Positions 1 to 9,784 of a stretch of DNA of 64,000 nucleotides are shown piece after piece. Every line of letters starts with the position of its first letter. Position 1 is the first letter of the stretch. A program made the position numbers and the translations under genes. The DNA lies in assembly GCA_963677475.2 (NCBI GenBank), contig CAXXQD010000010.1, positions 124,001-188,000 on the forward strand, in the 5' to 3' direction. This stretch comes from JABMQB01 sp963677475. Lineage in GTDB: Bacteria; Bacteroidota; Bacteroidia; Bacteroidales; Prolixibacteraceae. The notes beneath the pieces are model-generated. The model was not told where the DNA came from. It searched no databases and saw only the letters and a list, made by a program, of their open reading frames with translations.

Positions 1-1113
1 CGGTCACTCACAATTATCCTTCTTTTTGCTTTTGGAACATTTCTGGTGGTTTCCACTGGTTCAAATAAACAGGACTTATTTGCCAATGCAAACGATAAAA
101 CAACAGGAACCGGAGGGTTTAAATATTTTGCTGAAACAACGGTACCGGTTTTATTTGATCTCAATAACCATGACTTGAGACAAAAAGAAGGATTAACGAA
201 TCAGTTTAATGCAATTCAGTTTAGAAAAGTTGAAGGTGATGATGCCAGTTGCCTAAACCTGAATAGGATTAGCAATCCTGCAATCCTTGGTGTCAATACT
301 GATGAATTAAATGAGCGTTTTAGTTTTGTCGCCAAAACAGAATTGTTAAACGCTGAAAATCCCTGGGAATCCTTGCAAAAAGACCTTGGGGATGTAGTCC
401 CAGCAATTGCTGACCAAACCGTTATTCAATGGGGGCTTGGCTTAAAAGTGGGGGATACATTAAGCTACCAAAATGAAACAGGTGACACATTAAAGCTTAA
501 ACTAATTGGCGGACTGGCACCTTCTATATTCCAGGGCTATGTAATTATCGACAATCAACAATACCTAAATAATTATCCTTCCAGCAGCGGATCATCGGTA
601 TTTTTAATTGATGTGGATGAAAATCAGAAACAAGAAGTTGCCGAATCCCTTGATTATATGTTCAGGGACTATGGATGGGAAGCGATTTCAGCACCACAGC
701 GCCTTGCCGCGTTTTATTCGATCACGAATACCTATTTGTCAATTTTCCTTGCCCTGGGGGCTTTAGGATTAATAATAGGAACAATTGGACTGGCTGTAGT
801 ACTTGCAAGAAGTATTTTAGAACGAAAAAGTGAAATCGCGCTGCTTCAGGTTGTTGGATTTACAAAAAATAAAATATTTATGCTGGTGGTTAAAGAATAC
901 AGCATCCTTTTATTTGCCGGGGTTATCATAGGACTAATTACAGCAGTTTTTGCCACATTGCCTTCCATTTTATCTCCGAATACCGATATTTCAATGGGCA
1001 CAATTATATTAGTTGTGGGAATAATAATTATTAACGGATTGTTTTGGATTTTCCTTCTTTCGGCAATATCCTTAATTAGCAAGCCCTTGATAGGTTCACT
1101 AAGAAGCGAATAA
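1..1113 (+). CDS. FtsX-like ABC transporter permease, 5' end outside window
   Basis: The frame is open from base 1, so the gene begins upstream of the window; the GTG at 46 is only an internal codon. The first visible residues are hydrophobic and look like the end of a membrane helix. About 200 residues of predicted extracytoplasmic domain follow, then three hydrophobic helices near the C-terminus. The charged segment SILERKSEIALLQVVGFTK lies just after the first of these helices, as is typical of FtsX/MacB/LolE-type permeases. Such proteins couple a cytoplasmic ATPase to lipoprotein or substrate export across the envelope. The partner ATPase would lie upstream and is not visible, so the substrate is unknown. 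The stop abuts the stop of the convergent gene at 1114. Confidence 0.85.
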   Translation, partial: RSLTIILLFAFGTFLVVSTGSNKQDLFANANDKTTGTGGFKYFAETTVPVLFDLNNHDLRQKEGLTNQFNAIQFRKVEGDDASCLNLNRISNPAILGVNTDELNERFSFVAKTELLNAENPWESLQKDLGDVVPAIADQTVIQWGLGLKVGDTLSYQNETGDTLKLKLIGGLAPSIFQGYVIIDNQQYLNNYPSSSGSSVFLIDVDENQKQEVAESLDYMFRDYGWEAISAPQRLAAFYSITNTYLSIFLALGALGLIIGTIGLAVVLARSILERKSEIALLQVVGFTKNKIFMLVVKEYSILLFAGVIIGLITAVFATLPSILSPNTDISMGTIILVVGIIIINGLFWIFLLSAISLISKPLIGSLRSE

Positions 1114-1518
1114 TCAGATCTCTGTAAATTGAAGAAACTTATCCAACGATATAGGCATATTTAGCAGACTATACGCTTTTTCCATGGTAAAACAATAATC
1201 CCTGGTACGTTTTAATGCATTGAAAAATATTTTTGTATAAACAGTTGCCATGGGCTCACTCAATAGATAAATGCCCATTTTCTGATTATCTTTTTTGCTG
1301 TATTCATACACCAATTTTATCATTTTATGCAATTGGTTAAGTTCAAAATCAAACTTAACTTCCCTTAAATCAGATAACATATAATGAACTGAATCGAAAT
1401 TTTCATCGTCCCGCACTTGTTTGGCAAAATTATAAAGGCTGTCAAATGAGTGGAATCCAGTAGCTGCTCTGGCGAACCCAAAATTATATTCAGGATATAT
1501 CCGATACTTGTTTTTCAT
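1114..1518 (-). CDS. Small STAS/SpoIIAA-like protein of unknown function
   Basis: This 134-residue soluble protein has no signal peptide or membrane segment. Its alternating beta/alpha pattern, with a central MLSDLREV strand and a C-terminal YCFTMEKAYSLLNMP segment, resembles the STAS/SpoIIAA-like proteins common in Bacteroidota, which end in a similar 'F.t.e.A..WL' element. The assignment rests on pattern only. The ATG at 1518 is followed by a plausible coding N-terminus. It is convergent with the permease gene and appears to be a single-gene unit. Confidence 0.6.
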   Translation of the reverse strand: MKNKYRIYPEYNFGFARAATGFHSFDSLYNFAKQVRDDENFDSVHYMLSDLREVKFDFELNQLHKMIKLVYEYSKKDNQKMGIYLLSEPMATVYTKIFFNALKRTRDYCFTMEKAYSLLNMPISLDKFLQFTEI

Positions 1519-1708
1519 GGTTAATCATCCTACTATGTGTACTAATGGGGCAACAATAAAACATTCGTTTCTAGCACTATAACGAACTTTTTTGAATTTT
1601 GTTCGGATTGAGTTGAAAATTTAAATATGGATTATGTTTTATTTTATTGGTTCAAATTAATTCGCAATTGAATCATTATTGTAATAAGTTGTTAACTTTG
1701 CCAAACGA

Positions 1709-1912
1709 AAATGGTTCATTTCAAATTATTGAACAGGGAATCCAGTGATCCCGATACTAATCGGGAAAGTCTGGAGCTGTACCCGCAGCTGTAAGCTTTG
1801 ATATCGGCAGCAAATATACCACTGTCCTATAAATTAGGATGGGAAGGTTGTTTCCGAAATAAGCGAGCCAGAAGACCTGCCATTTTCATGTACACTTTCG
1901 GGAATAAAAGGG
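1709..1912 (+). promoter_or_regulatory. Cobalamin (B12) riboswitch 1
   Basis: The conserved adenosylcobalamin aptamer elements occur in order: GGGAATCCAGTGA near 1736, GGAGCTGTACCCGCAGCTGTAA near 1773-1794, CACTGTCC near 1820, GGGAAGG near 1841 and GAGCCAGAAGACCTGCC at 1865-1881 (the B12-box end). A small hairpin with a CGGGA loop (CTTTCGGGAATAAAAG, about 1895-1910) follows and fits the L5-L13 kissing-loop partner. It lies about 50 bases before the first gene of the B12 locus and should repress the downstream operon when B12 is abundant. Confidence 0.93.
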
Positions 1913-1965
1913 AGGGCACAATGCCTGGAATTTTATTTCCTCATGTTTAATTAAAAAACTGGGGA

Positions 1966-4344
1966 ATGAACAGATTAACATTTTTACTTGCACTTTTCTG
2001 TGTGGTTTTATCCGCACATTCGCAGGATCTTGGTTTTGAAGTGATTGAGTATAAACCAGCTCCTGGTCAGCACATCAACCTTGAAAATATTGGGACCCCG
2101 CAAGCAGCTCAAAATATTGTAGCCGAAAAAAGAAATCTGGTTTCGTTGGGTAGTTTTGGTGGCTATTTAGTATTAAAGTTTAAAAAAGCTTGTGAAAACC
2201 ATCCTAACAATCCGTATGGGGTTGATTTTTCGGTTTTTGGGAATTCATTTGAAGGTTCATCCGAACCCGGAATTGTTTATGTGATGCAGGACGCCAATAA
2301 TAATGGGTTGCCTGATGATATTTGGTATGAAATAGCTGGATCAGACTACTATAATCCAACAAGCACAAAGAATTATCGTGTTAACTATAAAAACCCGCAC
2401 GGTAATTTTAATATTCCGTGGAATGACAATCAGGGAAATGAAGGGGAAGTAATTGCCAATTCATTCAATACACAGGAATATTATCCTGATCAACAGCTAT
2501 TTACCGATTACCCCCAGGATTCTATTGCGTTTGAAGGGACAAAACTGCAATCAAGCTATTACGAATCCAGCAATGTTCAAATTGAATTGGAACCACTGGC
2601 ATTTGGTTATGCCGATAACCTTCCGACAAATTATTACGCCTCTCATAGTATTCCGGATAATCCATATACTCTTAATGTTATGGAAGGCGGGGGCGGAAAT
2701 GCAATCGATATATCATGGGCTGTTAATGAAAACGGCAATTATGTGCATCTTGATTCCATCAACTTTGTAAAAATAGTATCTGCAAATTTGCAGGATGCCG
2801 GTATTATTGGAGAACTTTCATCCGATGTTACATTTATTAGTGACGTGCAAGAAAATGAAAACCTCACTGGAGATCAGTCGGTTGTGGTAATTTACAACCA
2901 TGCACCGGAAGTAATAATTGGGGATTCGGTATTAATTGCAGGGAATCATTTCGAAATGGGAAAACCAAGTGGAAAAGATCTTAGTTACAAAGTTGATTCT
3001 GAAATTGGAGTATTTACCGATGGAAATTTTATAAAATCATTGGTTGGAGGAAATGTAACAATTAAGGCAGAACTTCAAGAAGATACAGATGAGTTCAATG
3101 TTAGTTCTGTGCTTTTCCGGGAACCAACAAGCATTCAATTAAATACTGATTTTAGTGCATTTTATACTGGCGACACACTTGCACTTGATGCAGTTGTGCT
3201 AGACCAAAACGAGGTTGAGATAAGAAATTTAAGTACTTTGTATGTAACGCCTTTAGCCACTTCAACTCAACTATTAAATGAAGGGAAAAACAATTCATTG
3301 GTTGCCATAAATCCTGGAACAGATACATTAGTAATTAGTTGTGTAAAATTCCCGGATGTACAATTAAAAATCCCGATTGTTGTGCAGGAAACGGAAAACC
3401 TTGCAAATGTTTACATTTCTATAAAAACAGAACAAGAAAATATATTGCCGTTACAAAAAATCAAAGTTCCCGTATCTGATTTAAACAAATATTTGGAAGA
3501 TATACAGAACGATTACTCAGCATTTGAACAACCCACCATTGCCCACGCTATTTGCAAAGGTTTAGAAAAAGCTGGAACTGCATTTTCATTGAAAGATGAT
3601 GATAAAGCAAACGGGCAATTATACCTATATTCCGTTGAAAAGGAAGGGTTTTACACCTATGGATGGGGAGGAAAAACAGATCCATCGGCTTTTGCAAGAG
3701 CCTGGATTGTAAGGTTAAATGGCAACTCACACATTCGTGGATTTGATAAAACTACCATAAAATCTGGCGACACAATCATGGTGTATCACGTTTCTAATCT
3801 TTTAACGGAATGGGAATTAACAACATTATTTTCATCATCTGATACTGTAATTCTTGGGAATTCTGCGACAATCACAACAAAAAAGGCTATATGTAGTTAC
3901 CAAAACAATTCAATAACGGAAAACGAACAAATTCCGGTTCAAAACAGGGAAGTTACATTTAAGGGAACCTCCATTGACCAATCACTTTTCACCAATGTGG
4001 ATGGAGAAATAGAATACACATTTAATGAAGCGGGTAGCACATTTATAAGTTCTGGAAATGATGCACTTAACGTATTTGTGGATATCGAAACAGGAACAAA
4101 TTTGATACCCGAAGAACGTTTAAAGTTATATCCGAACCCTGCAAACGATTTTATTTCCATTCGTGGGGACTCCAATACATTGCAGAAAATAGAAATTTAT
4201 TCAGCCAGTGGAATCCTTGAAAAAACACTATTAGACCAGAGAATGGGTGAGAAAATTGATATATCTGAGCTTTCTGTAGGTATTTACATGGTGAAAGTTG
4301 TAACCAAACATTCATCCCAAAGCTTTAAAATCTTCAAAAATTGA
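1966..4344 (+). CDS. T9SS-exported surface protein of the B12 locus with DUF4430-like domain
   Basis: This 792-residue protein has an N-terminal signal peptide (about residues 1-19, ending AHSQ). A large N-terminal beta-rich domain (about 20-300) of the 'cell surface protein' type found at Bacteroides B12 loci follows. Central Ig-like segments come next. A region around 475-605 with GWGGKTDPSAFARAWIVRLNG resembles DUF4430, a domain related to the C-terminal domain of transcobalamin. Residues from about 715 form a type A T9SS sorting domain (YPNPANDF... ending in FKIFKN). It is the first gene after riboswitch 1 and overlaps the receptor gene by four bases, so it probably works with that receptor, perhaps binding corrinoids at the cell surface. 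B12 binding is inferred from context. Confidence 0.8.
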   Translation: MNRLTFLLALFCVVLSAHSQDLGFEVIEYKPAPGQHINLENIGTPQAAQNIVAEKRNLVSLGSFGGYLVLKFKKACENHPNNPYGVDFSVFGNSFEGSSEPGIVYVMQDANNNGLPDDIWYEIAGSDYYNPTSTKNYRVNYKNPHGNFNIPWNDNQGNEGEVIANSFNTQEYYPDQQLFTDYPQDSIAFEGTKLQSSYYESSNVQIELEPLAFGYADNLPTNYYASHSIPDNPYTLNVMEGGGGNAIDISWAVNENGNYVHLDSINFVKIVSANLQDAGIIGELSSDVTFISDVQENENLTGDQSVVVIYNHAPEVIIGDSVLIAGNHFEMGKPSGKDLSYKVDSEIGVFTDGNFIKSLVGGNVTIKAELQEDTDEFNVSSVLFREPTSIQLNTDFSAFYTGDTLALDAVVLDQNEVEIRNLSTLYVTPLATSTQLLNEGKNNSLVAINPGTDTLVISCVKFPDVQLKIPIVVQETENLANVYISIKTEQENILPLQKIKVPVSDLNKYLEDIQNDYSAFEQPTIAHAICKGLEKAGTAFSLKDDDKANGQLYLYSVEKEGFYTYGWGGKTDPSAFARAWIVRLNGNSHIRGFDKTTIKSGDTIMVYHVSNLLTEWELTTLFSSSDTVILGNSATITTKKAICSYQNNSITENEQIPVQNREVTFKGTSIDQSLFTNVDGEIEYTFNEAGSTFISSGNDALNVFVDIETGTNLIPEERLKLYPNPANDFISIRGDSNTLQKIEIYSASGILEKTLLDQRMGEKIDISELSVGIYMVKVVTKHSSQSFKIFKN

Positions 4345-6302
4345 AGCAATTAGCATCCATATTAGTTGCTTTAATCGCATTTAATTGTTTCCAACTGAAT
4401 GGACAATCCATCAAGGATACGGTGCATATTAAGGAGGTTTCTGTTCTGGCGAAGAAAAAAACGCAGGAATTAGGCATCAACCTTACAAAACCAGACTCCC
4501 TTGCGATGAAAAGTACCCAAACTATGGATATTTCCGAGCTGGTTTCAATATATACCCCAATTTTCATAAAGTCTTACGGACAAGGGGCGACGGCAACTGC
4601 CAGCTTTCGGGGAACAGGTGCTTCGCACACTCAGGTAGCCTGGAATGGCATGAACCTGAATTCTCCCATGCGCGGAGCAGTCGATTTGTCGCAATTGCCC
4701 GTATTTTTTATTGAAGAAGCCACAATTTACCATGGTGGAAGCTCAATGCAGCAGGGCAGTGGTGGACTTGGAGGCTCCATAAGTTTACAGAATAAACCAG
4801 ATTGGAATTCAAAATTGTTATTTTCCGGATTGGTAGAAAAAGCAAGCTTTCAGACCAATAAATATTTTGTAAATTTTACATATGGCGGCAATTCTTTAAT
4901 TTCTACCACAAGGGTATTTTACGAAGATTCTGAAAATAATTTTGATTTTTATAATTATGGCGTAATTCCAAATAAACCTGACATTCAAAAAAATGCTGCG
5001 TATTGGAAATCAGGAGGGTTACAGGAGTTTTACTTCAGAACAAATTCTGATCAGATTTTTGCACTTAGGTTCTGGCTTCAGGGTGGCGAACGCGAATTGC
5101 CCCCATTAATGTCGTACGAAGGTGAAGAACGAGAGGAAACCCAAAGCGACCGTACTCTAAAAGCCCAGTTTTCATGGAAAAACTACAGGAGCCTTTGGAA
5201 TCCGGAATTTTTCAGCGGATTAAACCATACCAAACTTGATTATTTCAGAAACAGCCCCAATTTCGGTTTTGTAATTGCCGATTCAAGAAGTTCGGAAAAT
5301 AGCTATTTAAACAAATTCTCCGTTAAACATGCTTATTCTAATGGATTACTTTTATCCATGGCTGCTAATTTAAATTACCATAAAGTCAAAACTCTAAACA
5401 GGGTAAATTTATCTGGTTATGAGGAAGATAGGCTAGAAGGAAGCCTTTTGTTTAATTTACATTTGAAAACAAAGAACAACTTTGCAGCCGCTTTTTTAAT
5501 TCGTCCAGAGTTTTATGATAACAATTTTGTATTTCTTACACCAATGCTTGGAATGGAATGGACTCCCAATAAAGCATCAAAATTCTTGTTTCAAACGAAC
5601 ATTGCACGAAACTTTCATAAACCAAACCTTAACGATTTATACTGGCTTCCGGGCGGTAACCCCGATTTAAAACCAGAAGATGGAGTAACTGGCGACATGT
5701 CGGTTTCATTTCATAAAAACAACCAAAACCTTGAACTATCAAGTAAAATTTCAGGGTTCATGTCAAAAATTAATAACTGGATTTTATGGCAGCCAGCCAA
5801 GAATGGAGCCTATTATTGGGAAGCAGACAATGTAAAGGAAGTATTTTCGAGGGGCTTAGAATACCAGGGAAACCTGACCGCAGAAGTGGGAGAGGTTTTA
5901 GTGAAAATCAATGGAAATTATGCATTTACGCGTTCTTCAAACCTAAATGCAAAAAATTCGGTGGATCAATCCAGGGGAAAGCAACTAATTTATATCCCAA
6001 AGCATTCGGGCAACTTCTTTTTTAACCTTGCTGCCAAAGGATATTCTCTTAGGTATGGGATTAATTATACAGGGAAAAGATATACCACATCCAGCAATCA
6101 ACAAAGTGATTACGAGCAGGTTTTAACATCTTACTGGCTTCATTCTGTATCGCTCGAAAAAGTATTTAGAAAAAACGAAAGTGAGCTTAGCATCAAGGCA
6201 AAAATCAATAATTTGCTGGATACAAACTACCAAAGTATTCTTTGGAGGGCAATGCCCGGAAGGAATTATTCACTTACCCTCGCTTTTAAAATAGGATCAT
6301 GA
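4341..6302 (+). CDS. btuB: TonB-dependent outer-membrane receptor, BtuB-like
   Basis: The start is TTG inside a TTGA overlap with the preceding stop. No in-frame ATG precedes the signal peptide, so translational coupling with a TTG start is the best reading. The 653-residue protein has a signal peptide (about 1-21), a short TonB-box region, a plug domain (about 45-150; RGTGASHTQVAWNGMNLNSP and the YHGGSSMQQGSGGLGGSI motif) and a 22-strand-type barrel ending in a C-terminal aromatic-rich strand. The size is close to vitamin B12 receptors. Position between a riboswitch-controlled surface protein and a BtuG-like lipoprotein supports cobalamin or cobinamide import across the outer membrane, powered by TonB. 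Confidence 0.88.
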   Translation: MKQLASILVALIAFNCFQLNGQSIKDTVHIKEVSVLAKKKTQELGINLTKPDSLAMKSTQTMDISELVSIYTPIFIKSYGQGATATASFRGTGASHTQVAWNGMNLNSPMRGAVDLSQLPVFFIEEATIYHGGSSMQQGSGGLGGSISLQNKPDWNSKLLFSGLVEKASFQTNKYFVNFTYGGNSLISTTRVFYEDSENNFDFYNYGVIPNKPDIQKNAAYWKSGGLQEFYFRTNSDQIFALRFWLQGGERELPPLMSYEGEEREETQSDRTLKAQFSWKNYRSLWNPEFFSGLNHTKLDYFRNSPNFGFVIADSRSSENSYLNKFSVKHAYSNGLLLSMAANLNYHKVKTLNRVNLSGYEEDRLEGSLLFNLHLKTKNNFAAAFLIRPEFYDNNFVFLTPMLGMEWTPNKASKFLFQTNIARNFHKPNLNDLYWLPGGNPDLKPEDGVTGDMSVSFHKNNQNLELSSKISGFMSKINNWILWQPAKNGAYYWEADNVKEVFSRGLEYQGNLTAEVGEVLVKINGNYAFTRSSNLNAKNSVDQSRGKQLIYIPKHSGNFFFNLAAKGYSLRYGINYTGKRYTTSSNQQSDYEQVLTSYWLHSVSLEKVFRKNESELSIKAKINNLLDTNYQSILWRAMPGRNYSLTLAFKIGS

Positions 6303-7366
6303 AACAGACTTGGATATATATTGCTTTTTTATTGGTCCTTGTGTCATGCGAAAAGGAGCCTGTAGAAACAGTATATTTCGATTTTCAGGGAAAGAAAGGC
6401 ATATTTATTACGTGCGAAGGTAATTTTATGTATGGTAATGCATCCCTTTCATTTTATGATAAAGAAGAGAAAAGGATATATAATCAGGTGTATTTTGCAA
6501 GAAACAAAGCACCACTTGGCGACGTTGCCCAATCCATTGTATCATTCAACAATAGCATTTTTGTCACGGTTAACAATTCAGGTAAAATTGTCGCGATCGA
6601 TCCTGAAACAGCAGCATTCAAAGGCATAATTGATGGACTTACATCTCCACGTTATATGCACTTTTTAAGTGAAAACAAAGCTTACGTGAGCGATTTGTAT
6701 GCCCGTCAAATTGCAATTGTTGATCCGACCAATTATGTACAAACAGGAAGTATTGATGTGGCAAATGGAAATACGAACTTCCAACTGCATTCGACCGAAC
6801 AATTTGCCCAGGTTGGGAATTTGGTTTTTGTAACCTGTTGGTCCTACGATCAATACATTCTGGTTATCAACTCTGAAACGGATGCTGTGACCGACTCCAT
6901 AAAAACCCCTTTACAACCGAAAGATATTGTGGTCGATAAGAACAATAAATTATGGGTAATGTGCGATGGGAGCTACGAGGCGTCTGTTCTTGGGGCAGAA
7001 CCCTCGACTTTGCTGAGAATTGATCCGATTACTTTGACAATTGAGCAAAAATATACCTTTCCGGCAATAAGTGATTCCCCTTCGCAGCTTGTAATCAATT
7101 CGCAAAAAGACCAGCTTTATTTTATTTCAGATGGTGTTTATAAAATGGAAATTTCAGACAGGTATTTACCTGACAATCCATTAATTGCACCGGGTGAACA
7201 TCTGTTTTATAGTTTAAAAATTGATCCGGAAAACGATGATATTTATGTAGCTGATGCGATCGATTACACGCAATCAGCCATTATATACAGATATAACAAA
7301 AGCCTGGAACTAGTTGATTCCTTTTATGTTGGGATCACTCCAGGCGACTATTTATTTAAAAATTAA
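6299..7366 (+). CDS. btuG: BtuG-like surface lipoprotein, DUF5074 beta-propeller
   Basis: This 355-residue protein has a lipoprotein signal with lipobox VSC at residues 14-16. The rest is a seven-bladed YncE/DUF5074-type beta-propeller, with repeated 'xVIDPxT.xVxxxI' units such as VAIDPETAAF, AIVDPTNYV and LVINSETDAV. In Bacteroides, BtuG is a surface propeller that captures B12 with very high affinity and sits as a lid on BtuB. The gene overlaps the receptor gene by four bases (ATGA), as expected for a stoichiometric partner. The family is clear; the high-affinity role is carried over from Bacteroides. Confidence 0.82.
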   Translation: MKQTWIYIAFLLVLVSCEKEPVETVYFDFQGKKGIFITCEGNFMYGNASLSFYDKEEKRIYNQVYFARNKAPLGDVAQSIVSFNNSIFVTVNNSGKIVAIDPETAAFKGIIDGLTSPRYMHFLSENKAYVSDLYARQIAIVDPTNYVQTGSIDVANGNTNFQLHSTEQFAQVGNLVFVTCWSYDQYILVINSETDAVTDSIKTPLQPKDIVVDKNNKLWVMCDGSYEASVLGAEPSTLLRIDPITLTIEQKYTFPAISDSPSQLVINSQKDQLYFISDGVYKMEISDRYLPDNPLIAPGEHLFYSLKIDPENDDIYVADAIDYTQSAIIYRYNKSLELVDSFYVGITPGDYLFKN

Positions 7367-7388
7367 ACTAATAAGAATAAATGAATGC

Positions 7389-7610
7389 AAAATGGTTCTC
7401 CATCAGGAGTTTAAGGGAATCCAGTGATCCCGATACAAATCGGGAAAGTCTGGAGCTGTACCCGCAGCTGTAAGCCTTGTTAATTTTGATTGCACCAGCT
7501 TGTCACTGTCCCGATAAAAGGGGTGGGAAGGCAGCAATTAAAAGAGGTAAGCCAGAAGACCTGCCGTTGCAAAATAGCAATATGTAAAGCTTTCGGGAGT
7601 AAAAGCTTGG
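7389..7610 (+). promoter_or_regulatory. Cobalamin (B12) riboswitch 2
   Basis: The second aptamer is nearly identical in its core to the one at 1709. It shows GGGAATCCAGTGATCCCGATA near 7414, GGAGCTGTACCCGCAGCTGTAA at 7452-7473, CACTGTCCCG near 7504, GGGAAGG near 7525 and AAGCCAGAAGACCTGCC at 7549-7565. The same trailing hairpin with a TTTCGGGAGTAAAAG core ends near 7605. It lies about 75 bases ahead of the DUF4465 gene and gives that gene its own B12-responsive control. Confidence 0.93.
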
Positions 7611-7686
7611 GTAGTAGTACCTTATTTGTCCCAATGGTTTTGGTATTGTAAAATTTTATGTTCAACTAAAAACAAAAGATTTTACT

Positions 7687-9618
7687 ATGAAAAGATTTTA
7701 CTTTTTTATTTATTTAAGTGCTTTATGCACAAGTTTGTACGCGCAACCAGCAAGTTTTGAAGACTTGCAATTGCCAGAAGATTCGTATTGGAACGGTTCA
7801 GATGGAAGTGGAAGTTTCGTGTGTGGGAACATCACCTTTTACAACGATTATAATGCTGCCTGGGCAAGTTGGAACGGATTTTCATATTCAAACAAAACCG
7901 ATGTAACAACCCCGGGGTATGCTAATCAATACAGCGCAATTACTGGTTCCGGACATAATTCGGAAAACTATGCTGTAGGTTTTATTTCAGGTACCACCAA
8001 AGCAGAATTAACAACTGCATCCACCTTATCAGGTTTTTACCTTACAAATAGTACCTACACCTATTTGTCAATGCTAAATGGTGATGCTTATTCCAAAAAA
8101 TTTGGTGGAGAAAAAGGAATTGACCCGGATTATCTAAAACTTACCATTTCCGGAATTTCAGAAACCGGCGAAACTACGGGAACTGTTGATTTCTACCTAG
8201 CCGATTTTAGGTTTGATAACTCATTTATGGATTACATTGTAAATGAATGGACTTGGGTAGATCTTTCCACATTGGGAGAAGTTAAAGAATTACGTTTTTC
8301 GCTTGAATCGAGCGATGTGGGTAGTTGGGGAATGAACACACCCGCGTATTTTTGCCTTGATGATGTAAATGGGGAAGCCCCCATTGATCCATTGGCTGGA
8401 AAAACCATTGCGACAATGGAAGATATTGGACTTGCTACCGATAGTTATTACGATGGATCGGATATGGCTGGCGGATTTACAAGCGGTGGTTTCCAATTCA
8501 AGAATAATTACAATGCAGAATGGTTTTCGTGGAGTGGTTTTGCTGCATCTACAAATACCAACACTGTGACAAAAGGCTGGTCAAACCAATTTAGTTCAAT
8601 TGCTGGTTCGGGGGCTCAAAATACGCATTCTTATGCCGTTGGTTTTGATTTTGGCGATATGGATGTAGAATGTTCACCACAAATCATCGATGGGTTTTAT
8701 GCGACCAACAATGCCTATACCTATTGGTCGATAAAAGAAGGCGATGCTTATGCTAAAAAATTTGGTGGTGCGGATGGTACCGATCCCGATTGGCTATTAC
8801 TTACCATTGAAGGTTTTGATTCATTGCAAAATTCCACTGGCACAGTTGATTTTTACCTTGCAGATTTTAGGTTCACTGATGATTCAAAAGATTATATTCT
8901 TAAAACCTGGAAATATGTGGACTTAAGCTCCCTTGGTGAAGTTTCTAAATTGCATTTTAGCTTGTCTTCGTCCGACAACGGGGCATGGGGTATGAACAGC
9001 CCGGCATACTTTTGCCTGGATGAACTAAACTACAGGGATCAGGCGCCAATTGTTATCAATCCGGTAGCCGACATTGGTTATTCTGAAAATCCAATCAGGG
9101 TATTCAGCGTTCCGGTTGAACATATTTTTACCGATCCGGATGATGCCGACAGCACTATGGTTTACAGCATTGAAGGTATCGATAACCCTGAATTGGTAAT
9201 GGCTACCTTTGTAAAGCTTGGTAAAACTGAGGAAACACTTGAGCAACACATAATGGTGAATATTACCGAAGGACTTACAGGTGAAGCGGTTATTACACTT
9301 GGCGCCACTTCTAATGGAAAAACAACCCTTCATTCTTTTAAAATTGTTGTGAGCTTCCCAACAAGCATAGAATTAGTTGATAAAGCAGTAATTTCCGTTT
9401 ATCCAAATCCTTTTGCCAATCGGTTAAATATTTCGCTCCCCCAAGGTGAAGGAAATGTGGTTCTTTACGACATCCAGGGACGTATTCATTATGAGGAAAG
9501 ATTTAGAAATCAAACAATTATGGAAATCAATGATTTAGGATTTTTATCACCGGGAATCTACTTTATCAATGTGGTAACCCAGGATGGAAAAACAACAGAA
9601 AAAATTGTTAAAAGATAG
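7687..9618 (+). CDS. Secreted protein with two tandem DUF4465 domains and T9SS sorting domain
   Basis: This 643-residue protein has a signal peptide (about 1-19, ending YAQ). Two homologous domains of about 210 residues follow (about 20-230 and 240-450). They share the motifs DSYWNGSD/DSYYDGSD, FYNDYNAAWASWNGF/FKNNYNAEWFSWSGF, GTVDFYLADFRF and SSDVGSWGMNTPAYFCLDD. These are characteristic of DUF4465. A cadherin/Ig-like segment (about 455-560) and a T9SS type A sorting domain (YPNPFANRL... ending TTEKIVKR) complete it. The dedicated riboswitch and position next to btuB-btuG suggest a surface corrinoid-binding protein, the role described for Bacteroides BtuH; whether DUF4465 is the same fold as BtuH cannot be settled here. 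Confidence 0.82.
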   Translation: MKRFYFFIYLSALCTSLYAQPASFEDLQLPEDSYWNGSDGSGSFVCGNITFYNDYNAAWASWNGFSYSNKTDVTTPGYANQYSAITGSGHNSENYAVGFISGTTKAELTTASTLSGFYLTNSTYTYLSMLNGDAYSKKFGGEKGIDPDYLKLTISGISETGETTGTVDFYLADFRFDNSFMDYIVNEWTWVDLSTLGEVKELRFSLESSDVGSWGMNTPAYFCLDDVNGEAPIDPLAGKTIATMEDIGLATDSYYDGSDMAGGFTSGGFQFKNNYNAEWFSWSGFAASTNTNTVTKGWSNQFSSIAGSGAQNTHSYAVGFDFGDMDVECSPQIIDGFYATNNAYTYWSIKEGDAYAKKFGGADGTDPDWLLLTIEGFDSLQNSTGTVDFYLADFRFTDDSKDYILKTWKYVDLSSLGEVSKLHFSLSSSDNGAWGMNSPAYFCLDELNYRDQAPIVINPVADIGYSENPIRVFSVPVEHIFTDPDDADSTMVYSIEGIDNPELVMATFVKLGKTEETLEQHIMVNITEGLTGEAVITLGATSNGKTTLHSFKIVVSFPTSIELVDKAVISVYPNPFANRLNISLPQGEGNVVLYDIQGRIHYEERFRNQTIMEINDLGFLSPGIYFINVVTQDGKTTEKIVKR

Positions 9619-9631
9619 ATGATCAGAATTT

Positions 9632-9684
9632 TCAACAGGTAGCAGCTAAAAACGATCAAATACTTATGAAGTGTTACCTGTTGA
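9632..9684 (+). terminator. Inverted repeat downstream of the B12 locus
   Basis: TCAACAGGTA at 9632-9641 pairs perfectly with TACCTGTTGA at 9675-9684, followed by TTAATTTTT. The loop is long (33 bases), so it may be a weak terminator or an mRNA-end stabiliser. Confidence 0.45.
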
Positions 9685-9784
9685 TTAATTTTTGTCAATT
9701 CCAGAAAAAAGACATTTTTGTATTTTGTTCAATTGATGGAAAATCGTTTCTTTGTAGGCTAATTGAAAAGAATGATATAGAATT

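Noticed and set aside
846..1082. Leftward frame within the FtsX-like permease, and similar antisense frames inside long genes
   Set aside because: They are shadows of well-supported genes on the other strand, without independent coding signals.
7687..9030. DUF4465 tandem as an assembly duplication
   Set aside because: The two copies are clearly diverged at DNA and protein level, so they are an old domain duplication.
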